Assembly (NCBI RefSeq): GCF_013283785.1
Contig: NZ_JABCPZ010000022.1
Span: 1-64,000, forward strand
Direction: 5' to 3'
Length of the DNA stretch: 64,000 bases
Source of the DNA: Nonomuraea antri
Lineage (GTDB): Bacteria > Actinomycetota > Actinomycetes > Streptosporangiales > Streptosporangiaceae
Every line of letters begins with the position of its first letter. Positions within the stretch are counted from its first letter, which is position 1. Shown one piece after another: positions 42,139-53,641 of the stretch. Below the pieces are notes generated by a model that had not been told where the DNA came from, ran no database searches, and saw only the letters and a program-made list of their open reading frames with translations. The translations under genes were made by a program, and so were the position numbers.

Positions 42139-43769
42139 GAGCCGTCCTCGGGGACGCGCGCGTAGACCGTGTCGGCGGCCGGTCTGGCCTCCTCCGCCCG
42201 GCCGGTCTTGATGTCGATCTCCCAGGTGACGGGGTCGAACAGGCTGGGCGGCGAGGTCACGACGACGTGCCCGTCGTTCTTCCAGGCCACCACGTCGAGG
42301 CCCTGGTGCGGAGTGTCGCCGGACGCCTCGATCGTCGTGCGCTGCAGCACCCGGCCGGTGGACGGATCCATGAGCACCAGCTTCAGGTCGTCGGTGATGA
42401 TCAGCAGCCGTTCTCCTCCGGGCGTGAGCGACGCGTTGAGCGTCGGGTCGAAGGGCACCCGGGTCAGCACCCGGCCGTCGAGCCCGGCGGTGACCAGTTC
42501 GACGTCCGGCGCCGGGCCACGGGCCGCCGGGCCGGTGGTCGCGACGAGCCCGCCGGGGCCGAAGCCGAGTATCCGGGCGATGCCGGGGACCGTCACCGCG
42601 CGGCCGCTGCCGATGTGCACGATTTGGGCGCCGCCGCCGGTCAGCGTCGCCACGTGCGTGCCGTCCTGCGACAACGCCGGCGAGGTTCCGGTGATCGCCC
42701 GGCGCGCGCCCGTGGCCAGGGCGTGGACGACGAGCCGCCGGTCGGCGCGGTCGCGGTAGACGACGTGGGTGCCTCGCCAGTTGACCGCCAGCGGACGCCC
42801 GGCGGCCCGGGGGAGCGCGGCGGAGTCGTTGGCGGAGATCGCGAACCAGGTCGCGCAGTCGAGCAGCGTGCCCCGGTCGGGCCGTGCGCAGTTGTTGGAC
42901 TGGAGGTAGAGCGCGGGCTCGGCGAGCCGTCCTTCCTGGTCGTACAACGGTGTGACCGGGGTGGTCGCCGTCCACCAGGCCGCGCAAGCTGTCACCGCCG
43001 CGGCGAGCGTGGCGAGCGCCGGGCCGGGCCACCGGCGCAGCGGCCGGGGCGCCGCCGGGCGCACGCAGACGATCAGCGCCACGATCGCGGCCGACACACC
43101 GGTCAGTATGGAGACCTGATCGGAGAGCGTGTGCGTGGACAACGCGCAGGCCAGCGCGGCGCTGCCGCCGCCGGTGGCCAGCACGCGCGCCGACCGGGTG
43201 CGGATCGCCGCCGCCACGGCGATCAGATCGGCCGGCCCCTGTGCCAGCGGACGCGCTTTCAACTCGTGAATCAGCAATCGAACAGCGGCCACGATGAACA
43301 CCGCGGCGACGGCCCAGACCTTGTCCGCCGTGGGAACGGTTTCGCCGAGGCTTCTGACGACCGTCGCCCCGGCCAGCACGAGCACGCCCGCGTCCGTCAT
43401 GGCGTGGAATGCCGAGGCGGCCGGGTCGAGGATCGGCAGTCCGTGCGGACGCCCTTTCTCACGTCCGGCCATCAGCCGGAACTCGGACATCAGCACCCCG
43501 GCGAACCAGCACACGAGTATCGCCATGGCGCTGATGGTGAGATGGCCGCCGGTCATCGGGAGCAGCAGCCCGGCCGTCAATCCCACGGCGCGCCAGGACC
43601 TGGTCTCACGGAAATAATCGATGGCCGGGCCGGCATTCCAGGTGGTCGGGCCGAGGCGTTCACGATTGGTGAAACCCGCGATGCTCCGGTGCGAAACCGG
43701 CGTGGACTGAAAAGCGGCCCAGAGTGCCAGACCCACGATCGCGGCCACCAGGACGACGACCAGATTCAA
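42135..43769 (-). CDS. Polytopic membrane protein with C-terminal propeller domain, module B
   Basis: Unassigned, 544 residues from a TTG at 43769. About eight membrane segments, then a propeller-like domain with RVPFDPTLNASLTPGGERLL and VLMDPSTGRVLQRT. It shares RPLAxGPADL and RTRSAR with its module A paralogue. Unlike that one it has a Cys pair (NNCARPDRGTLLDCATW) at the start of the outer domain. An open frame continues to an ATG at 43829, but that would leave only 7 bases to the divergent gene. The TTG has GAGGAAAGG upstream and aligns with the paralogue's TTG start, so it is preferred. Confidence 0.82.
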   Translation of the reverse strand: MNLVVVLVAAIVGLALWAAFQSTPVSHRSIAGFTNRERLGPTTWNAGPAIDYFRETRSWRAVGLTAGLLLPMTGGHLTISAMAILVCWFAGVLMSEFRLMAGREKGRPHGLPILDPAASAFHAMTDAGVLVLAGATVVRSLGETVPTADKVWAVAAVFIVAAVRLLIHELKARPLAQGPADLIAVAAAIRTRSARVLATGGGSAALACALSTHTLSDQVSILTGVSAAIVALIVCVRPAAPRPLRRWPGPALATLAAAVTACAAWWTATTPVTPLYDQEGRLAEPALYLQSNNCARPDRGTLLDCATWFAISANDSAALPRAAGRPLAVNWRGTHVVYRDRADRRLVVHALATGARRAITGTSPALSQDGTHVATLTGGGAQIVHIGSGRAVTVPGIARILGFGPGGLVATTGPAARGPAPDVELVTAGLDGRVLTRVPFDPTLNASLTPGGERLLIITDDLKLVLMDPSTGRVLQRTTIEASGDTPHQGLDVVAWKNDGHVVVTSPPSLFDPVTWEIDIKTGRAEEARPAADTVYARVPEDGS

Positions 43770-43777
43770 GCCGATCC

Positions 43778-43808
43778 CTTTCCTCAGGGGTCGCCAAACT
43801 AACAGAAT
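43778..43808. promoter_or_regulatory. Conserved divergent-promoter block, module B
   Basis: CTTTCCTCA (43778-43786), 13 bases, then TAACAGAAT (43800-43808), matching the module A block at 39461-39490. The second element ends 29 bases before the rightward start codon at 43837. Confidence 0.5.
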
Positions 43809-43836
43809 CGCCTTCAGTTGATCTATCACGGGGCGA

Positions 43837-44319
43837 ATGATGATTTTTCAGGGAATGAGAAAGCGGCGGACGGCGGTGATCCTGCTTCTCGTCGGCGGCC
43901 TGGCGCTGGCCGGCGTCCTGTGGAGCGGCCTGGTGATCCCCCGGTTCTCCCACGGCGGCGGGGCGAGCGCGGGAGCCACCCACGGCAAGGGGCACCCGCT
44001 GGTGATGGACGTCACCGTCGAGATCGAGAACCGGGGCTGGTTCCCCGAACGGGTCGAGGCGGTGGGCCGGAGCGTCCCCGGCCTGCACCTCAAGAGCGTG
44101 ACCTACGCCCCCGGCGTGCTCGCCGCCGGAGAACGGCGGAAGATCTCGCTCGCCTACCAGATCACGGACTGCGCCGCGGTGCGGAGATCGAGCCTGGTCG
44201 TGCCGGTACGGGTGAGCCGCTGGTGGGGGAGTGTGACGGTTGACGCCGCCGATGACTTCGACGGTTCGCAGAGTTGGGAAGAGACCGTACTCGACGGCTA
44301 CTGCGAGGACAAACCGTGA
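43837..44319 (+). CDS. Small membrane-anchored protein with GWxP/TDC/WWG signature, module B
   Basis: Unassigned, 160 residues. A short basic N-terminus (MRKRR), one membrane segment ending LWSGLVIPRFS, then an outer beta-rich domain with ENRGWFPERV, ITDCAAV and SRWWGSVTV. It is the homologue of the 39518-40051 product. A second Cys lies near the C-terminus (GYCEDKP) and could pair with that of TDC. A later ATG at 43855 is possible, but the first is kept because it gives the 29-base spacing to the conserved promoter block. Confidence 0.82.
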   Translation: MMIFQGMRKRRTAVILLLVGGLALAGVLWSGLVIPRFSHGGGASAGATHGKGHPLVMDVTVEIENRGWFPERVEAVGRSVPGLHLKSVTYAPGVLAAGERRKISLAYQITDCAAVRRSSLVVPVRVSRWWGSVTVDAADDFDGSQSWEETVLDGYCEDKP

Positions 44320-44408
44320 CGTCACGAACGGTTAACAGTTCCCTGAGGGGTTGCTGAGCGTCGTAAAGTTTCCGTCAACGGGGTCCAGTACAGACGTGGG
44401 GAAGACGA

Positions 44409-46442
<2,034 letters not shown>

Positions 46443-46487
46443 CGAGCGGGTAACATCCGAAAGTCAATGATTCAGCCCGCGAGTTAG

Positions 46488-47483
<996 letters not shown>

Positions 47484-47498
47484 GCGTCCCGCGATCGA

Positions 47499-47531
47499 AA
47501 GGCGCGCGTCCTGCCGGGACGCGCGCCTTTT
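47499..47531 (+). terminator. Strong intrinsic-type terminator after mdh
   Basis: AAGGCGCGCGTCC (47499-47511) and GGACGCGCGCCTT (47517-47529) are perfect 13-bp arms around a TGCCG loop, ending in TTTT. Confidence 0.9.
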
Positions 47532-47542
47532 CCGTGCCGGCC

Positions 47543-47695
47543 CTACTTCCTGTCACCCTCGGGGCAGGGGTCCGGTGACACGGCCGGCGCGGGCGAGGAC
47601 GTCGCGAAGATCACCCCGGCCCCCGCCATGACGCTGCCCAGCACGATGAGGACGCACAAGAGCACCTTCGTGACCCTTGGTGAAAATCTCCTCAC
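47543..47695 (-). CDS. Small single-pass membrane or secreted protein (50 residues)
   Basis: A short reading frame with sensible composition. Starting from a GTG at 47695 it gives a basic N-terminus (RRFSPRVTK), a hydrophobic segment (VLLCVLIVLGSVMAGAGVIFA) and a short polar tail with one Cys, ending at a TAG at 47543. No strong ribosome site is seen at the GTG; a GTG at residue 11 preceded by AAGG is an alternative start. It lies between the mdh terminator and galE, on the galE strand, 34 bases beyond the galE stop. Function unknown; it may be co-transcribed with galE. Confidence 0.5.
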   Translation of the reverse strand: MRRFSPRVTKVLLCVLIVLGSVMAGAGVIFATSSPAPAVSPDPCPEGDRK

Positions 47696-47729
47696 ATTTC
47701 GGTATCACAGCACATATCTCGGCGCCGCA

Positions 47730-48680
47730 TCACTGATTTGGCGAAAGCGCCGCCCACGCGTCCGCGACGATGTCGCGCAGCGCTGGCCGCTCGGCCTTCC
47801 AGCCCAGCTCATGCTCGATCTTCGCGGACGACGCCACCAGCACCGCGGGATCGCCCGCCCGCCGCGGCCCGACCACCGCGGGGATCTCGTGACCGGTCAC
47901 CTCGCGGCAGACCGAGATCACCTGCTGGACCGAGAACCCGGTGCCGCTGCCCAGGTTGTAGATCTTGTGCTCGCCCTCCGCGGCCGCGCCGAGCGCCAGC
48001 AGGTGGGCCCTGGCCAGGTCGGAGACGTGCACGTAGTCGCGGATGCAGGTGCCGTCGTCGGTCGGGTAGTCGGTGCCGAACACGCTCACCGACTCGCGCT
48101 CGCCGGTGGCCACCTTCAGCACGTTCGGGATGAGGTGGGTCTCGACGGCGTGCCGCTCGCGGTAGCGGCCGTAGGCGCCGGCCACGTTGAAGTAGCGCAG
48201 GCTCACCGCGCCCAGGCCGCGCAGCCCGGCGTAGGCGGTCAGCGCAGTGTCGACGGCCAGCTTCGAGGCGCCGTACGGGTTGGTCGGGCGCGTGGGGTCG
48301 CTCTCCTGGATCGGGGAGCGCTCCGGCTCGCCGTAGGTGGCGGCGGTGGAGGAGAACACGATCCTCCGGACGCCCCGCGCGTGCATCGCGTCGAGCAGGG
48401 CCAGCGTGCCGCCCAGGTTGTGCGACCAGTAGAGACCCGGCTTCTCGACCGACTCGCCCACCAGCGACCTGGCCGCGAAGTGCAGCACCGCGTCCTGCCC
48501 GTCGAGCACGTCACCGGCCTCGGTGATCGAGCCCTGGACGAACCGCGCGCCGTCCGGCACCGCGTCGGCGTGCCCCGTGGACAGGTCGTCGAGCACGGTC
48601 ACCTCGTGCCCCGCCTCGACGAGCTGCGCCGCGACGACACTGCCGATATATCCGGCACCTCCGGTGACCAGCAGCCTCAT
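47730..48680 (-). CDS. galE: UDP-glucose 4-epimerase
   Basis: Interconverts UDP-glucose and UDP-galactose, 316 residues. It is an extended SDR with the NAD motif [16 protein letters not shown], the SSTAATYG segment and the catalytic YGASK (Tyr-x3-Lys), plus RYFNVAGA and [15 protein letters not shown] typical of GalE. An AGGAG ribosome site lies 5 bases before the ATG at 48680, and a perfect 14-bp palindrome at 48693-48706 lies just upstream. Some members act on UDP-GlcNAc, which would connect to the amino-sugar theme; this cannot be read from sequence alone. Confidence 0.94.
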   Translation of the reverse strand: MRLLVTGGAGYIGSVVAAQLVEAGHEVTVLDDLSTGHADAVPDGARFVQGSITEAGDVLDGQDAVLHFAARSLVGESVEKPGLYWSHNLGGTLALLDAMHARGVRRIVFSSTAATYGEPERSPIQESDPTRPTNPYGASKLAVDTALTAYAGLRGLGAVSLRYFNVAGAYGRYRERHAVETHLIPNVLKVATGERESVSVFGTDYPTDDGTCIRDYVHVSDLARAHLLALGAAAEGEHKIYNLGSGTGFSVQQVISVCREVTGHEIPAVVGPRRAGDPAVLVASSAKIEHELGWKAERPALRDIVADAWAALSPNQ

Positions 48681-48692
48681 GTGTACTCCTGT

Positions 48693-48706
48693 TCAAACAT
48701 GTTTGA
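48693..48706. promoter_or_regulatory. Perfect palindrome upstream of galE
   Basis: TCAAACATGTTTGA is a perfect 14-bp palindrome, 12 bases upstream of the galE start and next to its ribosome site, in an 86-bp gap shared with the divergent CNNM gene. Half of it (CATGTTTGA) recurs exactly at the CNNM start codon (48766-48774). The binding protein is unknown; the position fits a repressor site for galE. Confidence 0.5.
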
Positions 48707-48766
48707 TTTTGTACGGCTCGCCGTTCAGCATACGACGGAAAGCCCCCGAGTACGCTGCCAACCACC

Positions 48767-50080
48767 ATGTTTGACACCGTCGCGGCCAACGTCGCCCTGG
48801 TTCTGCTCTTCATTCTGGTCGGCGGCTTCTTCGCCGCCGCCGAGATGGCGATGGTCTCGCTGCGCGAAAGCCAGATCCGCAAACTGGCCGGACGCGGCCG
48901 CCGCGGCGATCGGGTGGCCAAGCTGGCCCGCGACCCGAACAGGTTCCTGTCGGCGGTGCAGATCGGCGTGACCGTGGCCACCATGTTGTCGGCCGCGTTC
49001 GGCGCCGACCGGCTCGGCCAGCAGCTGCGTCCGGTGCTGGAGGGCTGGGGCGTGCCCCCGGCCGTCGCCCCGGTGCTCGCGCTGGTGCTGGTGACGCTGG
49101 CCATCTCGTACGTGTCGCTGGTGCTCGGCGAGCTGGCGCCCAAGCGCCTGGCCCTGCAGCGCGCCGAGGGCCTGTCGCTGTTCGTGGCGCCCTTCCTGGA
49201 CTGGATCGCCCGGCTGTCGCGCCCGATCATCTGGATGTTGTCCAAGTCCACCGACGTGGTGGTCAGGCTGCTCGGCGGCAACCCGGCGGCCGACAGGGAA
49301 GAGGTCACCACCGAGGAACTGCGTGACATGGTCGTCGGGCACACCGACCTGACCGCCGACGAGCGCAAGCTGATCGCCGAGGTGTTCGCCGCCGGCAAGC
49401 GCCAGCTGCGCGAGGTCATGCTGCCGCGCACCGAGGTCGAGTTCATGGAGGCCGACCTGCCGCTGGCCGAGGCCGCCGTGCTCGCCGCCGGGCTGCCGCA
49501 CTCGCGCTTTCCCGTCTACCGGCAGTCCTACGACGAGATCATCGGCTTCGTGCACGTCAGGGACCTGCTCGACCCCACGCTCACCGGCCGGACCGAGCCG
49601 CTCAGCCAGCTCGTGCCGATCAGGGCGGCCAAGTTCGTGCCGGCCTCGAAACGGCTGCTGACCACGCTGTCGGAGATGCGCGACGAGGGCCAGCACCTGG
49701 CCATCGTGGTCGACGAGTACGGCGGCACGGCCGGCATCGTCACCATGGAGGACCTGGTCGAAGAGTTGATCGGCGACATCAGGGACGAGTACGACATCGA
49801 GGACGACACGGTCGTCCTGCCCGCCGGCGAGATCGAGATCGACGGCCTGACGAACCTGAACGACTTCGCCGGCGAGACCGGGATCAGGCTGCCGGACGGC
49901 CCCTACGAGACGCTGGCCGGGTTCGTGATGGCCATGCTCGGCCACGTCCCCGTCGCCGGTGAGCAGGTGGAGATCCACGGCTTCGAGCTGACGGTCACCG
50001 AACTCGACGGCCGCCGCATCGCCCGCGTCCGCGTGAAACGCCGACCGGTGGCCGAGTCGCCGCCCGAGCAGGATTCCTGA
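48767..50080 (+). CDS. CNNM/CorC family membrane protein (hemolysin C-like)
   Basis: 437 residues: an N-terminal CNNM membrane domain with about three to four segments ([53 protein letters not shown]), a pair of CBS domains ([53 protein letters not shown]), and a C-terminal CorC_HlyC transporter-associated domain ([14 protein letters not shown]). Proteins of this family are implicated in Mg2+ and other divalent metal efflux. It is followed after 14 bases by trpS. Confidence 0.93.
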   Translation: MFDTVAANVALVLLFILVGGFFAAAEMAMVSLRESQIRKLAGRGRRGDRVAKLARDPNRFLSAVQIGVTVATMLSAAFGADRLGQQLRPVLEGWGVPPAVAPVLALVLVTLAISYVSLVLGELAPKRLALQRAEGLSLFVAPFLDWIARLSRPIIWMLSKSTDVVVRLLGGNPAADREEVTTEELRDMVVGHTDLTADERKLIAEVFAAGKRQLREVMLPRTEVEFMEADLPLAEAAVLAAGLPHSRFPVYRQSYDEIIGFVHVRDLLDPTLTGRTEPLSQLVPIRAAKFVPASKRLLTTLSEMRDEGQHLAIVVDEYGGTAGIVTMEDLVEELIGDIRDEYDIEDDTVVLPAGEIEIDGLTNLNDFAGETGIRLPDGPYETLAGFVMAMLGHVPVAGEQVEIHGFELTVTELDGRRIARVRVKRRPVAESPPEQDS

Positions 50081-50094
50081 CACAATTGCCTGCT

Positions 50095-51099
50095 ATGGCC
50101 AGACCTCGTGTTCTCTCCGGCATCCAGCCCACCGCGGACTCCTTCCACCTGGGCAACTACCTGGGTGCGGTCCGTCAGTGGGTCACGTTGCAGGAGACCC
50201 ACGACGCGTTCTACTGCGTGGTCGACCTCCACGCCATCACCGTGCCCACCGAGGCCGCGGACCTGCGCAGGCGCAGTCGCGTGGCCGCCGCGCAGCTGTT
50301 CGCCTCCGGCCTCGACCCGGAGCGTTCCACGGTGTTCGTCCAGTCGCACGTGCGCGAGCACACCGAGCTCGCCTGGGTGCTGATCTGCCTCACCGGCATG
50401 GGCGAGGCGGCCAGGATGACCCAGTTCAAGGACAAGTCGGCCAAGTTCGGCGAGAACGCGGCCAGCGTCGGGTTGTTCACCTACCCGATCCTGCAGGCCG
50501 CCGACATCCTGCTCTACCAGGCCAACCAGGTCCCGGTCGGCGCCGACCAGAAGCAGCACCTGGAGCTCACCCGCGACCTGGGCCAGCGCTTCAACCACCG
50601 CTTCGGCGACACGTTCACGCTGCCCGAGCCGTACATCCTCAAGGAGGTCGAGAAGATCACCGACCTCCAGGACCCGACGGCCAAGATGTCCAAGTCGTCG
50701 TCCAGCCCGGCCGGCATCCTCGACGTGCTGGAGCAGCCGGGCCCGCTGCGCAAGAAGGTCATGCGCGCCGTCACCGACACCGGCTCCGAGGTCCTCTTCG
50801 ACGAGGAGAACAAGCCGGGCATCTCCAACCTGCTGCGCATCCTGTCCGCGCTGACCGCCACGCCGATCCCCGAGCTGGTCGCCCGCTACGAGGGCCAGGG
50901 CTACGGCACGTTCAAGAAGGACGTGGCCGAGGCCGTGGTCGAGGCGTTCACGCCGATCAGGGAGCGCACCGAGAAGCTGCTGTCGGACGAGACCGAGCTC
51001 GACCGCCTGCTCGCCATCGGCGCCGAGCGCGCCGCCACGGTGGCCCGCCAGACGATGGCCGAGGTCCGCGACCGCGTCGGCTTCCTGCCCCAGCTCTGA
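50095..51099 (+). CDS. trpS: Tryptophanyl-tRNA synthetase
   Basis: Charges tRNA-Trp, 334 residues, class I. The HIGH-type motif is HLGN (residues 18-21) and KMSKS is at 197-201. The [10 protein letters not shown] and [17 protein letters not shown] segments are typical of bacterial TrpS. The ATG at 50095 gives the usual family start. It follows the CNNM gene closely and is ended by a perfect 12-bp hairpin. Confidence 0.97.
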   Translation: MARPRVLSGIQPTADSFHLGNYLGAVRQWVTLQETHDAFYCVVDLHAITVPTEAADLRRRSRVAAAQLFASGLDPERSTVFVQSHVREHTELAWVLICLTGMGEAARMTQFKDKSAKFGENAASVGLFTYPILQAADILLYQANQVPVGADQKQHLELTRDLGQRFNHRFGDTFTLPEPYILKEVEKITDLQDPTAKMSKSSSSPAGILDVLEQPGPLRKKVMRAVTDTGSEVLFDEENKPGISNLLRILSALTATPIPELVARYEGQGYGTFKKDVAEAVVEAFTPIRERTEKLLSDETELDRLLAIGAERAATVARQTMAEVRDRVGFLPQL

Positions 51100-51105
51100 A
51101 CCCCG

Positions 51106-51132
51106 CGGGGAAGCCCGCCACGGGCTTCCCCG
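51106..51132. terminator. Perfect hairpin between trpS and the convergent DUF1707 gene
   Basis: CGGGGAAGCCCG (51106-51117) and CGGGCTTCCCCG (51121-51132) are perfect 12-bp arms with a CCA loop. No T-run follows on either strand. It lies 6 bases after the trpS stop and could serve both convergent genes. Confidence 0.75.
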
Positions 51133-51174
51133 TGTCCCGGTGCCGATCAGGAACACCCGGTCGGCCGCCGGAGG

Positions 51175-51738
51175 TCACCGGTAGCGCACCCAGACGTCGC
51201 CGGTCTGCACGTAACCGGTCAGGCGGACGGTGACGCCGTCGGGCGCCGGCGGCTTCGGCGGGTGGTTGTGCACCGCGCCCAGCCACCGGCGTACGACGTC
51301 CTCGTCGCGCACCCGCCAGCCGCGCGGGACCAGCACCACGATGTCGCCGAACCAGGACGTGATCTCGACGTCGAGCAGGACCTCCCGGTGCGCGCAGTCC
51401 GCCCGGGTGAAGTCGATGCGCACCTTGCCCCACCGCCCTGCCGCGGCGCTGATGCGCTCGGGGACCTGCCAGCGGCCTACCTGCTCGACCCGGCCGCTGC
51501 CGGTGTGCAACCGCAGGTCGGGCTCGGGTAAGCGGACGAGCGGCGGCGGCGTCTCCTGGCGCGGCAGGTCGGCGATCATGTCGTCCAGGTCGCCCAGCGT
51601 GCGTGCGGTGTAGGCGCCGGCCACCCGCTCGTTCAACTCCTCCAGCGTGATGCGCCCCTCGGTGAGCGCCACCCGGAGTGTCTCGGCCACCCGCTCGCGG
51701 TCCTGGTCGCTCGCCCGCACCTGTCGATGATCCATCAT
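51175..51738 (-). CDS. DUF1707 protein with LiaF-like C-terminal domain
   Basis: 187 residues. The N-terminal DUF1707 domain (RQVRASDQDRERVAETLRVA, GRITLEELNERVAGAYTART) is followed by a region resembling the cell-wall-active antibiotic response domain of LiaF (SWFGDIVVLVPRGWRVR). No membrane segment is present. Such proteins are widespread in actinobacteria with unknown function, perhaps envelope stress sensing. The start at 51738 is one of two adjacent ATGs. Confidence 0.85.
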   Translation of the reverse strand: MMDHRQVRASDQDRERVAETLRVALTEGRITLEELNERVAGAYTARTLGDLDDMIADLPRQETPPPLVRLPEPDLRLHTGSGRVEQVGRWQVPERISAAAGRWGKVRIDFTRADCAHREVLLDVEITSWFGDIVVLVPRGWRVRDEDVVRRWLGAVHNHPPKPPAPDGVTVRLTGYVQTGDVWVRYR

Positions 51739-51776
51739 GGCGTCCACCCTAGAAGGCCGGACCCCGGACGAGACGG

Positions 51777-52169
51777 TCAGGCGAGTGGGCAGTACAGGTC
51801 CACGGCGTTGCCGTCGGGGTCGGTCACGATGGCGTAGCGCTGGCCCCAGACCGCGTCCCACGGCTCCTTGTGGCCGGTGTGGCCGAGCGAGACCAGCTTG
51901 TCGTAGGTGGCGTCCACCTGGCCGGGCGAGTCGAGCAGGAACGCCAGCGCCACCCGGTGCCCGCCGCCCGGCGGGCGCCAGTCGGGGTCGAACGTGCGAA
52001 CCGTCTCGACGGTGTCCCAGGCCAGCCGGATCCCGCCGCCTAGGTCCACCTCAGCGTGCGGCTTGTGGTCGTCCTCGGCGGGCAGGTCCAGGCCGAGCAG
52101 CCGGTAGAAGGCCAGCGAGGCGGCCATGTCCTGGACGACCAGGCCGAACATGTTCAGACGAGCAGTCAT
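51777..52169 (-). CDS. VOC family protein (glyoxalase/bleomycin-resistance fold)
   Basis: 130 residues of the vicinal oxygen chelate fold: MFGLVVQDMAASLAFYRLLG, AEVDLGGGIRLAWD and the C-terminal YAIVTDPDGNAVDLYCPL. The usual N-terminal metal His is replaced (LVVQDM) and the final DPDGNAVDLY lacks the typical Glu, so metal binding is doubtful. It lies 2 bases downstream of the FAD oxidoreductase gene, so the two are co-transcribed. Role unknown. Confidence 0.88.
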   Translation of the reverse strand: MTARLNMFGLVVQDMAASLAFYRLLGLDLPAEDDHKPHAEVDLGGGIRLAWDTVETVRTFDPDWRPPGGGHRVALAFLLDSPGQVDATYDKLVSLGHTGHKEPWDAVWGQRYAIVTDPDGNAVDLYCPLA

Positions 52170-52171
52170 GA

Positions 52172-53497
52172 TCACTCCTTGGGTGGGATGTTGAAGTTGA
52201 CGCGGAACAGGTTCTCCGGGTCGTAGACGGCCTTCAGCCTGATCAGCCGTTCGTAGTCGCCGGGGTCGTAGGCGGCGCGGACCAGCTCGGGGCGGGCGTC
52301 CTCGACGCCGGCGAAGTTCAGGCTGATGCCCCCGGTGCTCCACGGCCGCATGGCGGCCAGCAGACGGTCGCGCGCGCCGAAATCGCCCTGCGTCGAGCCG
52401 GTGTACAGGGAGAACGCGGCGTCCCTGCCGCCGACGCAGTTGGGCGTCGCGGGCGGCCTGGCGTACGCGCCGCCGAAGTGGCGCAGCTCGGTGACGAACG
52501 GCGGCGCGGCCGCGGGCCCCGCGTGCGCGAGCAGCGTGTCGACGGCCGCCGCGTCTAGTTCGCGCAGCAGCAGGTTACGGTCGAACGCCTGGTACGGGGC
52601 GTCCACCGGCTCGTGGTGAATGCTGCCCACCTCGCCGTACGGCAGGTCGCGGACGCTGTCCACCAGCCGGTCGCCGATCGCGCGCAGCGGCTCGACCAGG
52701 TCCGCCCCGCCCTCCTCGCCGCTGTACGCGATCCGCACGTGGGTGACGTACCTGCCGCGTAGCGGTTCAGGCACCCCGGGCGCGTCGGGGTACGTGCTCA
52801 GCAGCACCGACGAGGACATCTCCTCGGGCACCGCGCCCGTCCACTCGGCGTAGGCACGCAGCACGTCGGCGGTGGCCTCGGCGGGGAAGTACAGGCCGCC
52901 GCCGTAGAGCCGGGCCACCGGGAAGAGCTCCACCTCCATGCCGACGACGATGCCGAAGTTGTCCTTGCCGCCGCGTACCGCCCAGAACAGGTCGGGGTCG
53001 CTGTCGGCGCTCACGTCGCGGATCCGGCCGTCGGCGGTGACCACGCGGAGCCTGCGCACGTGGTCGGCGGCGAACCCGTGCCGGCGGCCGAGCAGCCCGG
53101 CGCCGCCGCCCGTGGTGTAACCCACGGCGCCCACGTTCGGGCTGGAGCCGTTGAGCGGGGCCAGCCCGTGCGGGGTGGTCTGCAGCAGCACCTGACGCCA
53201 GCGCGCCCCGGCCTCGATCCACGCGCTCCTGTCGCAGGGGACGACCTTGACCCCGTTCATCCTGGAGGTGTTGACCAGCACCGCCTGGTCGGGACGGACC
53301 GAGGGGCCGTGACCGGTGGCCAGCACGCCGATCGCCCGGTCCTGCTCCCAGGCCAGGCAGACCGCGGCGACCACGTCGTCCTCGTCGGACGCGCCCACCA
53401 CGTACGCGGGCTGGGACTCGACCGCCCTGTTGATGCCCAGCCGATCGTCGTACCCCGGCCGTCCGGGCAGGATGAACTGCACAGGAGTCGCGTTCAT
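52172..53497 (-). CDS. FAD-linked oxidoreductase (berberine-bridge-like)
   Basis: 441 residues. The FAD-binding PCMH-type domain has the covalent-flavin His in ATGHGPS (H63), a [16 protein letters not shown] loop and [13 protein letters not shown]. The BBE C-terminal segment is [20 protein letters not shown]. The Cys usually providing the second flavin bond in this family appears to be Ser (GSSPNVGA), so a single covalent link is likely. No signal peptide. The substrate is unknown; such enzymes oxidise sugars or aromatic secondary metabolites. Start at 53497 is taken because upstream residues are low complexity. Confidence 0.88.
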   Translation of the reverse strand: MNATPVQFILPGRPGYDDRLGINRAVESQPAYVVGASDEDDVVAAVCLAWEQDRAIGVLATGHGPSVRPDQAVLVNTSRMNGVKVVPCDRSAWIEAGARWRQVLLQTTPHGLAPLNGSSPNVGAVGYTTGGGAGLLGRRHGFAADHVRRLRVVTADGRIRDVSADSDPDLFWAVRGGKDNFGIVVGMEVELFPVARLYGGGLYFPAEATADVLRAYAEWTGAVPEEMSSSVLLSTYPDAPGVPEPLRGRYVTHVRIAYSGEEGGADLVEPLRAIGDRLVDSVRDLPYGEVGSIHHEPVDAPYQAFDRNLLLRELDAAAVDTLLAHAGPAAAPPFVTELRHFGGAYARPPATPNCVGGRDAAFSLYTGSTQGDFGARDRLLAAMRPWSTGGISLNFAGVEDARPELVRAAYDPGDYERLIRLKAVYDPENLFRVNFNIPPKE

Positions 53498-53641
53498 GGT
53501 GGTCCAGGTACCCAGGAGGAATCCGGCCAGTCGTGCGGGGGAGCGGCGGGCGCCGAGCCGAACCGGTCTATACGGGACATGCCGGTGCGGTGATGCCAGA
53601 CTTCCCTCACCCCGGGTAGGGGTACGACGGGAGTGGGTGCG

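Larger units (their letters stand above)
41197..44319. other. Module B: second copy of the unassigned three-gene propeller/membrane unit
   Basis: Comprises 41197-42138 (leftward), 42135-43769 (leftward, ATGA overlap) and 43837-44319 (rightward), the same order and strands as module A. Protein similarity is clear in short blocks but far from identical, so the copies have had time to specialise. A Ser/Thr kinase with an extracellular sensor starts 89 bases further on. Confidence 0.85.

Noticed and set aside
42135-43829. ATG at 43829 as start of the module B polytopic protein
   Set aside because: It would leave 7 bases to the divergent gene and does not align with the module A paralogue; the TTG at 43769 has a better ribosome site.
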